This document shows, one piece after another, positions 41,781 to 51,114 of a stretch of 64,000 bases of DNA; position 1 is the first letter of the stretch; every line of letters begins with the position of its first letter. The DNA comes from an uncultured Lachnospiraceae bacterium (GTDB taxonomy: Bacteria > Bacillota > Clostridia > Lachnospirales > Lachnospiraceae): NCBI GenBank assembly GCA_910588955.1, contig CAJURQ010000010.1, forward strand, positions 1 through 64,000. The letters run 5' to 3'. The notes under the pieces were generated by a model that saw nothing but the letters and a program-made list of their open reading frames with translations, was not told where the DNA came from and ran no database searches. The position numbers and the translations under genes are program-made.

Positions 41781-43013
41781 ATGAAGAGATGGACAAGCGT
41801 TAGGGAAGACGACAGGATAGACGTGATACCGGAGTACGGGAGGCAGAAACTTTTGGCATATGCGGAGTCTTTCCGCGATCTGGCGGATCTGTTTGAGGAC
41901 AGTCAGGCGAGGGACGAGCCTTCCGGGGACGAATCCGCAGACAGACAGGAGTACTTGTGCAGGCGGCGTCTGCAGGAAAGTCAGGGGCTTCTGGCGGAGC
42001 ATCTGAAGGAGATGGCGCATATTCTGGCGGTGACAGCCAGAGAGACATGCCGCTGCCGTCCCATAGGCGAACGGCGGTATAAGCAGATGGCGGCGCTGCT
42101 TCGGGAATCCGGCATTGAGCTGAAAGACTTTTTGGAACTGGATCATGAGGACGGACACAGGGAGATCAGCCTCGTTATGCGGCAGACAGGCGGCAGGCAC
42201 GCGCGCTTTGGTGAGACGGAATATATTTCCGCGGATGACGTGGCGGATTACATATCGGTGGCGATGAACCGCAGACTCTGTGCGGCGAAAAATACGCCGG
42301 CATATCTGGCGGCGGAGTACAATGCCTATTATTTTTTGGAAGAACCGCCCTATCATCTGCTGACGGGCTTTGCCAAGGCGGTGAAGGAGACGGAGAAGGT
42401 GTCGGGGGACAGCTATTCCTTTTTTGAGTCGGACACGGGGCGGGTTTTGATGCTGCTCTCGGACGGCGTCGGTTCCGGGGAGGAGGCGTGCCGGGAATCG
42501 AGCCGGGTGATCGAGATGATGGAGCGGCTGTTGGAGGCGGGATTCGGAAAAGAGCCTGCCGTGCAGATGGTGAACGGGGCGATGGCGGCGGCGGGACAGG
42601 AGCAGGTCATGTCTACGTTGGACGTCTGCGATATCGATCTCTATACGGGAAACTGCGAGTTTGTGAAGGTGGGGGCGGCGAGCACCTACATTAAGAGAGG
42701 GCGGCTGGTGGACAGGCTTTCCTCAAGGAATCTGCCGCTTGGGGTTTTCTGGCAGATGACGCCGGAAATCCAGAGCCGGACGCTGCAGAGCGGGGACTAT
42801 GTGATCATGCTTTCGGACGGGGTGATCGACGCGCTTTCGGAAGGCATTGGCGAGGAGGCGCTGCCGGAGATCATCGGCAGAATGGAATACAGCAATCCGG
42901 GGGAAATCGCGAACCAGCTTCTGGCATATGCGATCGGGCAGAGCCGCGGACGGATCCGGGACGATATGACGGTGCTTGTGACGGGTATCTGGGATCAGGA
43001 GGGCTCTCTTTAA
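41781..43013 (+). CDS. spoIIE: SpoIIE-type PP2C serine phosphatase lacking the membrane domain
   Basis: A 410-residue phosphatase. Residues 200-405 form a PP2C/SpoIIE catalytic domain: VSGDSYSFFE, LMLLSDGVGSGEEA, STLDVCDIDLYTG, VKVGAASTYI and SGDYVIMLSDGVIDAL, with the expected metal-binding aspartates, then DDMTVLVT. Residues 1-200 resemble the central regulatory part of SpoIIE (RRRLQESQGLLAEHLKEMAHILA). The ~330-residue, ten-helix membrane domain of classical SpoIIE (~800 residues) is absent and not encoded upstream. ATG 41781 has GGAGG nine bases upstream. Synteny (divIC-spoIIE-tilS-hpt-ftsH) supports the identity. Confidence 0.85.
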   Translation: MKRWTSVREDDRIDVIPEYGRQKLLAYAESFRDLADLFEDSQARDEPSGDESADRQEYLCRRRLQESQGLLAEHLKEMAHILAVTARETCRCRPIGERRYKQMAALLRESGIELKDFLELDHEDGHREISLVMRQTGGRHARFGETEYISADDVADYISVAMNRRLCAAKNTPAYLAAEYNAYYFLEEPPYHLLTGFAKAVKETEKVSGDSYSFFESDTGRVLMLLSDGVGSGEEACRESSRVIEMMERLLEAGFGKEPAVQMVNGAMAAAGQEQVMSTLDVCDIDLYTGNCEFVKVGAASTYIKRGRLVDRLSSRNLPLGVFWQMTPEIQSRTLQSGDYVIMLSDGVIDALSEGIGEEALPEIIGRMEYSNPGEIANQLLAYAIGQSRGRIRDDMTVLVTGIWDQEGSL

Positions 43014-43030
43014 GGACGGACAAGCGAAGG

Positions 43031-44635
43031 ATGAAAGAAAAACTTTTTGACAGAGTAAAAAAATATATGAATGCCAACGGCATGATAGAGCCGGGGGACT
43101 GCGTGACAGCCGGTGTTTCCGGCGGTGCGGACTCGGTCTGCATGCTGCACTTGCTGACGCGGCTGCAAAAGGAGATCCCGTTCCGGCTGGCGGTGGTGCA
43201 TGTGAACCACGGTATGCGCGCGGAGGCGGGGGAGGACGCCGTCTTCGTGGAGAGGCTGTGTGAACAGTGGGGCGTTCCCTTCTATCTGCGGGAAGTGGAT
43301 ATGGCGGGCTATGCGGCGGCGCATAAATTGTCTCAGGAGGAGGCGGGGCGTCTGCTCCGCTACCGGGCGTTTCAGGAGGTTCTCGGGGAGATAAAAGCCG
43401 GGGATCGAGGAAGAATCGCTGTGGCGCACAACGCGGACGACAGGGCGGAGACCATGCTATTTCATATGTTCCGCGGCAGCGGGCTAAAAGGGCTTTCCTC
43501 GATCCGCCCGGTCAGAGAATCGGTCATCCGCCCGCTCCTCAGTGTGAGCCGGGAGCAGATTGAGGCATATCTGGGTGAGGAGGGGCTTGACTGGCGGGAG
43601 GATGGCACGAACGGGGAGGACGTTTACGCCCGCAACAAGATCAGGCATCACATACTGCCCTATGCGCAGCGGGAAATTTGCGGCGGGGCGGTTTCCCATA
43701 TGGGCGAATTGGCGGATATGCTGGCGGAAACGGAAAACTATCTGGCGCGGGAAACGAACCGGCTCTACGACATTTATGTGCGGGAGGATGTGGAAAGAAA
43801 ATACGGCAGTGGTAAAGGCATGGGTGCAGACGAAGAAACCGGGAATTTGTACGGGGAAATAAAAATAGAGCTGGGCGGGTTTTGCGCCGAGGATGTGGTG
43901 ATGCGAAAGCGCATCCTCCTGCGGGCGCTTGAGAGGATGACGCCTTACCGGAAAGATATCACGGCACGCCATATCGCGGGGTTGATGGATTTGACGGAGA
44001 AGGAAGGCAGCAAGGAGCTTTCCCTGCCCTACGGAATCCGTGCCGTCAAAGAGTATGATATGCTGTACTTGAGACGGCGGGCGGAGACGGGAGGCGCCTC
44101 AGAGCTGCAGGCAGTAGGGGAAATTGATTCGGCAGTGTCTCCGGAGAATCTGCAGGAAATCCATGTGGCGGAGTCCGCTCTTGTTCCGGGTTTGGCGGCA
44201 GCGTTTGACGCGCCGGGCACGGGCTGCTTTACATTTATTTTGTGGGAAATGTCTTTTCTGCCGGCGGCGTCCTTTTTCTACAGAAAGGAACAAAATATTC
44301 CCGAAAATAGATATACGAAATGGTTTGATTATGATAAAATAACTACGTCTTTATTCCTGCGGACGAGAAAGCAGGGAGACTATCTCACGATAGACGACGC
44401 ACTTCATACCCAGTCTGTAAAGCAGTACATGATCAATGAAAAGATCCCGAAAGCAAAACGGGACGGCATGTACCTGCTGGCGGACGGCGCCCATATTCTC
44501 TGGGTGCCCGGACACCGAGTGAGCAGACGGTACCGGGTGGAGAAAAACACGAGACGTATTTTAGAAGTACGTCTAGGAGGAGGAAGCCATGGCGGAACGG
44601 ATAGAAGTACTGTTAACGGAGGAAGAAGTAGATAA
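43031..44635 (+). CDS. tilS: tRNA(Ile)-lysidine synthase TilS
   Basis: ATP-dependent enzyme that converts C34 of tRNA-Ile(CAU) to lysidine. The 534-residue protein has the PP-loop GVSGGADSV (28-36), VVHVNHGMR, AHNADDRAETML, RPLLSVSR and DGTN, and the C-terminal TilS domains with RTRKQGDYL and QSVKQYMINEKIPKAKRDG. Its 3' end overlaps hpt by 47 bases, so the two are tightly coupled. It follows the spoIIE-type gene by 18 bases. The order tilS-hpt-ftsH is conserved across Firmicutes. Confidence 0.95.
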   Translation: MKEKLFDRVKKYMNANGMIEPGDCVTAGVSGGADSVCMLHLLTRLQKEIPFRLAVVHVNHGMRAEAGEDAVFVERLCEQWGVPFYLREVDMAGYAAAHKLSQEEAGRLLRYRAFQEVLGEIKAGDRGRIAVAHNADDRAETMLFHMFRGSGLKGLSSIRPVRESVIRPLLSVSREQIEAYLGEEGLDWREDGTNGEDVYARNKIRHHILPYAQREICGGAVSHMGELADMLAETENYLARETNRLYDIYVREDVERKYGSGKGMGADEETGNLYGEIKIELGGFCAEDVVMRKRILLRALERMTPYRKDITARHIAGLMDLTEKEGSKELSLPYGIRAVKEYDMLYLRRRAETGGASELQAVGEIDSAVSPENLQEIHVAESALVPGLAAAFDAPGTGCFTFILWEMSFLPAASFFYRKEQNIPENRYTKWFDYDKITTSLFLRTRKQGDYLTIDDALHTQSVKQYMINEKIPKAKRDGMYLLADGAHILWVPGHRVSRRYRVEKNTRRILEVRLGGGSHGGTDRSTVNGGRSR

Positions 44636-45113
44636 GCGGATTCAGGAAATCGGCGATCAGATTTCGAGGGACTATGCAGGAAAATCGGTACACTTGGTAT
44701 GTGTATTAAAGGGAGGCAGCTTTTTTATGTGCGAGCTGGCGAAACGCATCACGGTGCCGGTGTCCATTGATTTCATGTCGGTGTCCAGCTACGGCGGGGA
44801 TACCAAATCAAGCGGCGTGGTGAGGATCGTGAAGGATCTGGACGAATCCTTGAAAGATAAGCACGTGATCGTGATCGAAGATATCGTGGATTCCGGGCGG
44901 ACACTGAGTTACCTGCTGGATATGCTGCGGAGCAGGGGACCTGTGGACGTAAGACTCTGCACGCTTTTAGACAAGCCGGACAGGCGCGTGGTGGATGTGA
45001 AGGTGGATTACACGGGATTCGAAATTCCGGATGAATTTGTGGTGGGGTACGGTCTGGATTACGACCAGAAGTACCGCAACCTGCCATACATCGGGATGGT
45101 AAAATTTGACTGA
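44589..45113 (+). CDS. hpt: Hypoxanthine phosphoribosyltransferase
   Basis: Purine salvage enzyme making IMP and GMP from hypoxanthine/guanine and PRPP. The 174-residue product has the PRPP-binding motif VIVIEDIVDSGRTLSYL (about 96-112), VCVLKGGSFFM, MSVSSYGG, and the C-terminal VGYGLDYDQKYRNLPYIG. AGGAGGA precedes ATG 44589. It overlaps the end of tilS by 47 bases and is followed by ftsH. Confidence 0.95.
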   Translation: MAERIEVLLTEEEVDKRIQEIGDQISRDYAGKSVHLVCVLKGGSFFMCELAKRITVPVSIDFMSVSSYGGDTKSSGVVRIVKDLDESLKDKHVIVIEDIVDSGRTLSYLLDMLRSRGPVDVRLCTLLDKPDRRVVDVKVDYTGFEIPDEFVVGYGLDYDQKYRNLPYIGMVKFD

Positions 45114-45149
45114 CTTATATTAAACGGATTAGAACAGAGGAATTATTGA

Positions 45150-47009
45150 ATGAACAAGAGTGGTAGAAGCTTTTATCTGTATTTTGTAATCATTATCTGC
45201 CTGCTGCTGTTTACGGTGTGGGTGGGAACGCTGCGGGTGCCGAACAGCGGCTATACCAGAGGCGAGTTTGAAAAGCAGATGGAGAAGAATGAGGTCGCGG
45301 TGGTGACGATCTGTCCGGGTAAGGACACACCCACGGGATCGTTAAAGATTGTCTTAAAGAGCGGCGACGAGAAGGTTCTCTATGTGACGGATGTGACGGA
45401 GATGGAGAATATCGTCAGGGCGCACGGCATAGACTGCTCCGTAGAGAGTGTGCCGGAGGAGAGCTGGTTTCTGAACAGCGTTCTTCCGATTCTGATCGTT
45501 GTGGTGGTCTGCGTATTCTTCTTTGTCATGATGAATTCCCAGAACGCTGGCAGCGGTGGCGGCAAAATGATGAACTTCGGGAAGAGCCGTGCCAGACTGA
45601 CTATGGGCGGGGAAAATAAGATCACGCTGGATGAGGTGGCGGGCTTGAAGGAGGAAAAAGAGGAGCTGCAGGAGATCGTGGAGTTTCTCAGGGAGCCGGG
45701 CAAGTTCACCAAGGTGGGCGCGAGAATCCCCAAGGGCGTTCTTTTGGAAGGCGCGCCGGGCACAGGTAAAACCCTTCTGGCAAAGGCGATTGCGGGCGAG
45801 GCGAACGTGCCCTTTTTCAGTATTTCCGGGTCTGATTTCGTGGAGATGTTTGTCGGCGTGGGCGCGTCCCGCGTGCGTGATATGTTTGCGGAGGCGAAGC
45901 GCCATGCGCCCTGTATTATTTTTATCGATGAGATTGACGCGGTGGCGAGACGACGCGGCACAGGCATGGGCGGCGGTCACGACGAGAGGGAGCAGACGTT
46001 AAACCAGCTTTTGGTGGAGATGGACGGTTTCGGTGTCAATGAAGGCATTATCGTGATGGCGGCAACGAACCGTGTGGATATCCTTGATCCGGCAATTCTT
46101 CGCCCGGGACGTTTCGACAGGAAGATTACCGTGGTTTCCCCGGATGTACGTGGCAGAGAAGATATTTTGAGAGTGCACGCCAAGAACAAGCCCCTCGGAG
46201 ACGACGTGGATTTACAACAGATCGCCCAGACGACGGCGGGCTTTACGGGGGCGGATTTGGAGAACCTGTTAAACGAGGCGGCGATCAATGCGGCTATGGA
46301 CAAGCGGGCGTTTGTGAAGCAGGAAGATATCAAGAAGGCGTTTATCAAGGTGGGAATCGGCGCGGAGAAAAAGAGCCGTATTATTTCGGAGAAAGAGAAG
46401 AAAATCACGGCTTACCACGAGGCGGGACACGCGATTCTCTTCCATGTACTGCCGGATGTGGGACCGGTATATACCGTTTCCATTATCCCGACCGGGCTCG
46501 GGGCAGCAGGTTACACGATGCCTCTTCCGGAGAAGGACGAGATGTTCCTTACGAAAGGAAAGATGATCGAGGATATCATGGTGTCTCTGGGCGGTCGTAT
46601 TGCGGAGGAGATTATCTTTGACGATATTACGACGGGCGCGTCCAGTGATATCAAGAAGGCGACCAAGGTGGCGCGCAGGATGGTGACCCGTTACGGTATG
46701 TCTGACAATATCGGCGTAATCAATTATGACGACGATGACGACGAAGTGTTTATCGGCAGGGATCTGGCGCACGCGAAGAATCACAGCGAGCTTGTCTCCG
46801 GGGAGATTGACCGGGAAGTCAAGACCATCATAGACGACTGTTACCGGAAGGCGAAGGATATCATCATGGAGCACGAGGATGTGCTGCATAAGTGCGCGAA
46901 ACTCCTTCTGGAGAAGGAAAAGATCAACCGTGCGGAGTTTGAATCGCTCTTCGATACCTACTATCCGCAGCCCGAAGAACCGGGTGAACGGGTAGGAGAG
47001 AAGCAGTAA
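45150..47009 (+). CDS. ftsH: ATP-dependent zinc metalloprotease FtsH
   Basis: Membrane AAA+ protease, 619 residues. Two transmembrane helices (about 7-26 and 108-128) flank an extracytoplasmic domain. The AAA module has Walker A GAPGTGKT (201-208), Walker B CIIFIDEIDAVA, the second region of homology ATNRVDILDPAILRPGRFDR and the pore motif near FVG. The M41 protease domain has the zinc motif HEAGH (423-427) and TTGASSDIKKAT. It degrades misfolded and regulatory membrane proteins and often affects sporulation. It ends the tilS-hpt-ftsH set. Confidence 0.97.
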   Translation: MNKSGRSFYLYFVIIICLLLFTVWVGTLRVPNSGYTRGEFEKQMEKNEVAVVTICPGKDTPTGSLKIVLKSGDEKVLYVTDVTEMENIVRAHGIDCSVESVPEESWFLNSVLPILIVVVVCVFFFVMMNSQNAGSGGGKMMNFGKSRARLTMGGENKITLDEVAGLKEEKEELQEIVEFLREPGKFTKVGARIPKGVLLEGAPGTGKTLLAKAIAGEANVPFFSISGSDFVEMFVGVGASRVRDMFAEAKRHAPCIIFIDEIDAVARRRGTGMGGGHDEREQTLNQLLVEMDGFGVNEGIIVMAATNRVDILDPAILRPGRFDRKITVVSPDVRGREDILRVHAKNKPLGDDVDLQQIAQTTAGFTGADLENLLNEAAINAAMDKRAFVKQEDIKKAFIKVGIGAEKKSRIISEKEKKITAYHEAGHAILFHVLPDVGPVYTVSIIPTGLGAAGYTMPLPEKDEMFLTKGKMIEDIMVSLGGRIAEEIIFDDITTGASSDIKKATKVARRMVTRYGMSDNIGVINYDDDDDEVFIGRDLAHAKNHSELVSGEIDREVKTIIDDCYRKAKDIIMEHEDVLHKCAKLLLEKEKINRAEFESLFDTYYPQPEEPGERVGEKQ

Positions 47010-47323
47010 TTGTGCACAGTGCACAAAAATGGGTATTGAAAATTGTAATATTTGTGAATCCTTGGTATTGTAGACAGACAGGGGGTATGCTAATATACTA
47101 CTTGTAACCCCCCAATACATTATATAGTTTTTTGCTATACCCCATAAGAAAGAAATACCTTCTCTAAAAAAGACAGTTTAGCGACTGTCTTTTTTACTTT
47201 GTATCCGGAGAGACGGGGATAACCCGCACGGACGACCAGTCTGCGTCGAATTGGGGTTGCGCATCCACAATATATAGGATAAAATATCTATATATTGTTC
47301 TCATTTTCAAGGAAAGGCTGATT
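47010..47323. other. Gene-free stretch after ftsH
   Basis: 314 bases without a gene. It holds a perfect palindrome TTGTGCACAGTGCACAA (47010-47026), GGGGGT/ACCCCC and GGGGTAT/TATACCCC inverted repeats (about 47081-47143) and an intrinsic terminator (47166-47196). A possible promoter TTGTAG-N17-TAATAT at about 47068-47096 could drive the amylase gene with a long leader; its support is weak. Confidence 0.6.
47166..47196 (+). terminator. Terminator between ftsH and the amylase gene
   Basis: AGACAGT (47171-47177) pairs with ACTGTCT (47184-47190) with A/T extensions on both sides, followed by a T-run. It lies about 130 bases before the amylase start. Confidence 0.85.
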
Positions 47324-49462
47324 ATGGATATTAATCAATTTCAGAAGGCAGAAAAGAATCAGCAGTATTTTTCGGGGATGCGCCCGGTTTTTAACAGGAA
47401 AGCTTTATTTACGGATATAACCGGGGACTATGTGTCGCCGATGGAGCCAAGTGCCTACGGTGAGGTTACCGTGCGTTTTCGGTCTGCCAAAAATAACATT
47501 GATAAAGTATTTTTTGTACACAAAAATGAGAAACACCTCATGTTTAAGACGGAATCGGATGAGTACTTCGATTACTATTCACATACGGTTCAGCTTGAGG
47601 ATGAGAAGCTGAGTTATTATTTTGAAGTGCATGCGGGAAGGCTGTCCTGTTTTTATGACAGACGGGGCGTCACGAAGGATACCAACGAGTATTATCATTT
47701 TCATGTTATTCCCGGCTTTAAAACTCCTGATTGGGCAAAAGGCGCGGTGTTTTACCAGATTTACGTGGACCGTTTCTACAACGGCGATCCGACGAACGAC
47801 GTGCTGACCAATGAGTACCAGTATATCGGCGATAAGACGGTCAGAGTGGAGGACTGGGATAAGTATCCGGCGGCTATGGGCGTGCGCGAGTTCTACGGAG
47901 GCGATCTGCAGGGTGTTCTCGACAAGATGGATTATCTGCAGGACTTGGGTGTGGATGTGATTTATTTTAACCCGCTGTTCGTGTCGCCTTCCAACCACAA
48001 GTACGACATACAGGACTATGACTATATTGACCCTCATTTCGGTAAGATCGTGCATGACGAGGGCGAGCTTTTGAAACCGGAGCAGACGGAGAACCGTTTT
48101 GCCACCCGGTATATTGATCGCATTACCAATAAGGAAAATCTGGAGGCGAGCAACGAGCTTTTTGCGGAAGTGGTGAAAGAAGCGCACAGAAGAGGCATGA
48201 AAGTGATTCTGGACGGCGTGTTCAACCACTGCGGTTCCTTTAACAAATGGCTGGACAGGGAAAGAATATACGAAAACGCGCCCGGATACGAAAAGGGCGC
48301 CTATATTGACAAGGAAAGCCCTTACCACAATTACTTTCAGTTCCATGACGAGAATAAGTTCCCTTACAACGGTTCCTATGACGGCTGGTGGGGTCATGAC
48401 ACGCTGCCGAAGCTGAATTATGAAAATTCCAGACAGCTTTTGGACTATGTGCTCTATATCGGCAGAAAATGGGTATCTCCGCCTTACAATGCGGATGGCT
48501 GGCGTCTGGACGTGGCAGCGGACTTAGGCCACACCCCGGAGTTTAACCACAATTTTTGGAAAGAATTTCGCAGAACGGTTAAGATGGCGAATCCCGAGGC
48601 AATTATTCTGGCAGAGCATTACGGCAGTCCGCTGGACTGGCTGCAGGGTCAGGAGTGGGACACCGTTATGAATTACGATGCCTTTATGGAGCCTGTGACA
48701 TGGTTTTTGACGGGGATGCAGAAACACAGCGACGACTATAGAGAAGATATGCGGGGCAACGCCGACAGTTTCTGGGGCGCCATGCGGCATCACTGCGCAG
48801 CTTTCACCATGCCGTCTCTTTTTGTGGCGATGAACGAGTTGTCCAACCATGACCATTCCCGATTCCTTACCAGAACGAACCACAAGGTGGGCAGGACGAA
48901 CACACTCGGACCGCAGGCGGCAAACGAGGGTGTGAGTAAGGCGGTGCTTCGCGAGGCGGTGGTGATCCAGATGACATGGCCTGGCGCGCCGACGATCTAC
49001 TACGGGGACGAGGCGGGCGTCTGCGGATTTACGGATCCGGATAACAGGCGGACCTATCCGTGGGGACATGAGGATAAGGAATTGATCGCCTTCCATAAGG
49101 AGATTATTCGTATTCATAAGACGCATCAGGAATTTTTGACAGGCTCCCTCAAGTATTTGGACGCCGACTACAACGTGATCGGCTACGGCAGATTCAACAG
49201 AGAGGGGCAGTCGGTAATTCTTGTCAATAACAACGACTATGAGATTACGAGGGAAGTGTCAGTCTGGTATCTGGGCATCCCGAAGGAGTGCGTGCTGAAC
49301 TGCCTGATGCTGACGACGGCGGAAGGTTACTCCACGGATCCGAAGCAGTATCCCGTTATCTCCGGCAAGGTGCGGGTGACACTGCCGGCGACGTCGGCGA
49401 TTGTTTTGAGGCATGAGAAGCCGAAGGAACAGCAGGAGCGGAAGTTTTTGAAGTTTTTTTGA
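47324..49462 (+). CDS. GH13 alpha-amylase-family enzyme (neopullulanase/cyclomaltodextrinase-like)
   Basis: A 712-residue intracellular GH13 hydrolase. An N-terminal beta-sandwich domain (about 1-135) resembles CBM34, as in neopullulanases. The catalytic barrel has AVFYQIYVDRFYNGDP, Asp396 in GWRLDVAADLG, Glu431 in IILAEHYGSP and Asp510 in LSNHDHSRFL, the complete triad. A C-terminal domain follows. No signal peptide. AAGGAAAGG precedes ATG 47324. Acts on maltodextrins or cyclodextrins by family; not linked to a transport gene in the window. Confidence 0.93.
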   Translation: MDINQFQKAEKNQQYFSGMRPVFNRKALFTDITGDYVSPMEPSAYGEVTVRFRSAKNNIDKVFFVHKNEKHLMFKTESDEYFDYYSHTVQLEDEKLSYYFEVHAGRLSCFYDRRGVTKDTNEYYHFHVIPGFKTPDWAKGAVFYQIYVDRFYNGDPTNDVLTNEYQYIGDKTVRVEDWDKYPAAMGVREFYGGDLQGVLDKMDYLQDLGVDVIYFNPLFVSPSNHKYDIQDYDYIDPHFGKIVHDEGELLKPEQTENRFATRYIDRITNKENLEASNELFAEVVKEAHRRGMKVILDGVFNHCGSFNKWLDRERIYENAPGYEKGAYIDKESPYHNYFQFHDENKFPYNGSYDGWWGHDTLPKLNYENSRQLLDYVLYIGRKWVSPPYNADGWRLDVAADLGHTPEFNHNFWKEFRRTVKMANPEAIILAEHYGSPLDWLQGQEWDTVMNYDAFMEPVTWFLTGMQKHSDDYREDMRGNADSFWGAMRHHCAAFTMPSLFVAMNELSNHDHSRFLTRTNHKVGRTNTLGPQAANEGVSKAVLREAVVIQMTWPGAPTIYYGDEAGVCGFTDPDNRRTYPWGHEDKELIAFHKEIIRIHKTHQEFLTGSLKYLDADYNVIGYGRFNREGQSVILVNNNDYEITREVSVWYLGIPKECVLNCLMLTTAEGYSTDPKQYPVISGKVRVTLPATSAIVLRHEKPKEQQERKFLKFF

Positions 49463-49473
49463 GAGGCACGATA

Positions 49474-50754
49474 ATGAAGATACTGAAGAATATTATAACA
49501 GGGATAGGTGTCATAGCGGCTTTGCTGTGCGCCCTCATTATATTCTCCGCCGTGAATCCGGGTATTACGCAGACCCTTTCCTCCCTGCTTTCGGGCGACG
49601 GGCTTCCCTCGAAGGAGGAGTCCGGGGAGGAATCTGAAGCGATGGAAGAGCCGGAAGCGTTTGGTGATGAAGGGGCATCGGATTTTGATATGCCGTCCGA
49701 TGCGTTCACTGACACCGAGGGAGAAGAGGAAACGTCGGAAGACGATTCTATGCTGCCGGAGGAAGACGAGGAGACAGGCGCCGAACAGATCGTGCAGCGT
49801 CAGCCTGAGGAGCCGGAAAGAAGCGGTTCCGAATCGGAAAGCGATGGAGGGCGCGTCGTTGGTATGAACGGTTATGAGCCGCCGTCTGAGTCGGGGGTGA
49901 GTGTCCCCGAGGCGGTCAGCGGCAAATCCGGCTACCAGCCCATCACGGAGAAATCTGAGGAGCTGCCGGATGCGGAGGGTGGCGAGTATACAAGCGATCT
50001 GGGTTACGGCGAGACGGGTGATAATCTGTCTTTCGATTCTATTTTTTATCCCTATTATCAGATGTTAGACCCGAAAGGGCAACATCTATACCGGCAGATT
50101 TATGCCAATGCAGCCGCGTACAACGCGGCTTTTGTACCCATTGAGGCAGTGCCGGTGTCAGAGCTTAAGGATGTGATTATGGCGGTGTACAACGATCACC
50201 CCGAACTTTTCTGGCTCAACACGGTGTTTACCTGCAAGTATGACCAGAATAAAATCTGCGCCGAGCTGGAGCTGGAATTTAACATGACGCTGGAGGAGCT
50301 TACCCCGGCTTCCAGAACGTTTTATAACATCACCAATGAGATCCTGTCGCAGGTACAGGGATTAAGTGTGAATGAGAAGGAGAGACGGCTGCACGATATT
50401 CTGATTGATCGGGTTGAGTACGACAAGGGCGTGGATAAAAACCAGAGCGCCTACAGCGCGCTGGTGGACGGAAAGAGCGTGTGCGCGGGATACGCCAGAG
50501 CTTACCAGTACCTGATGCAGCGGACAGGGATTCCCTGTTTTTACTGCACAGGCTATGCGGGGACGGATCATGCATGGAATATTGTGGGTCTTGACGACGG
50601 CTACTACAATGTGGATGTGACATGGGACGATACGGAAGGCGGTCAGTACGATTATTTCAATAAGACGGATGAAGCTTACGCAGACACCCATGTGAGACGG
50701 GAGTTGTCGGTGAATCTGCCGAAGTGCGAGGGGCAGCGGTATGCGGTTCAGTGA
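49474..50754 (+). CDS. Transglutaminase-like cysteine protease domain protein
   Basis: A 426-residue exported or membrane-anchored protein. Residues 5-28 form a hydrophobic anchor, then a long acidic, Ser/Glu/Asp-rich linker (about 40-170, low complexity), then a transglutaminase-like domain with the catalytic triad Cys337 (GKSVCAGYARAYQYL), His366 (DHAWNIV) and Asp381 (YNVDVTWDD). Such proteins are usually peptidases or wall-associated. It begins 12 bases after the amylase stop, with GAGAGG upstream of ATG 49474, and overlaps the next gene by 14 bases. Confidence 0.85.
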   Translation: MKILKNIITGIGVIAALLCALIIFSAVNPGITQTLSSLLSGDGLPSKEESGEESEAMEEPEAFGDEGASDFDMPSDAFTDTEGEEETSEDDSMLPEEDEETGAEQIVQRQPEEPERSGSESESDGGRVVGMNGYEPPSESGVSVPEAVSGKSGYQPITEKSEELPDAEGGEYTSDLGYGETGDNLSFDSIFYPYYQMLDPKGQHLYRQIYANAAAYNAAFVPIEAVPVSELKDVIMAVYNDHPELFWLNTVFTCKYDQNKICAELELEFNMTLEELTPASRTFYNITNEILSQVQGLSVNEKERRLHDILIDRVEYDKGVDKNQSAYSALVDGKSVCAGYARAYQYLMQRTGIPCFYCTGYAGTDHAWNIVGLDDGYYNVDVTWDDTEGGQYDYFNKTDEAYADTHVRRELSVNLPKCEGQRYAVQ

Positions 50755-51097
50755 TGGCATCATATGCTCGGAAGATGCCAGTCATGTGCGGACCGGGGCG
50801 GAACAGGAACTGCTTGCCTACGAAGTGCTCTCTGTGGTGGAGGAGATTCCGCCGGGAAAGGTGGCGTCTTACGGACAGATCGCAAGACTGGTGGGCAGGG
50901 AGAGGAACGCGAGGCTGGTGGGTAAAATTTTAAGCCGGGCGGAATTTTTCGGGAATTACCCGTGCCACAGGGTGGTCAATTACGCCGGAAGGACAGCGCC
51001 GAATTGGCGGGAGCAGAGGGAGCTGTTGGAGAAAGAGGGCATTGTTTTTAAGGAGAACGGGTGCGTGGATATGAGGAAGTGTCAGTGGGAGTGCTGA
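50741..51097 (+). CDS. Single-domain O6-alkylguanine alkyltransferase-like protein
   Basis: A 118-residue protein made only of the DNA-binding domain of O6-alkylguanine-DNA alkyltransferase. It shows VASYGQIARLVG, ARLVGKIL and the active-site NYPCHRVV with Cys75. The cysteine is retained, unlike alkyltransferase-like (ATL) proteins where it is tryptophan, but the N-terminal domain of Ogt/Ada is missing. It may still act as a repair methyltransferase. It overlaps the upstream gene by 14 bases and has GAGGGG upstream. A terminator follows at 51085. Confidence 0.82.
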   Translation: MRFSDGIICSEDASHVRTGAEQELLAYEVLSVVEEIPPGKVASYGQIARLVGRERNARLVGKILSRAEFFGNYPCHRVVNYAGRTAPNWREQRELLEKEGIVFKENGCVDMRKCQWEC

Positions 51098-51113
51098 GAG
51101 GCGCTCCCGTTTT
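51085..51113 (+). terminator. Terminator after the alkyltransferase-like gene
   Basis: GGGAGTGC (51087-51094) pairs with GCGCTCCC (51101-51108), one G-T pair, loop of six, followed by GTTTTG. It overlaps the last codons of the gene. A family C repeat starts at 51115. Confidence 0.8.
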
Positions 51114-51114
51114 G

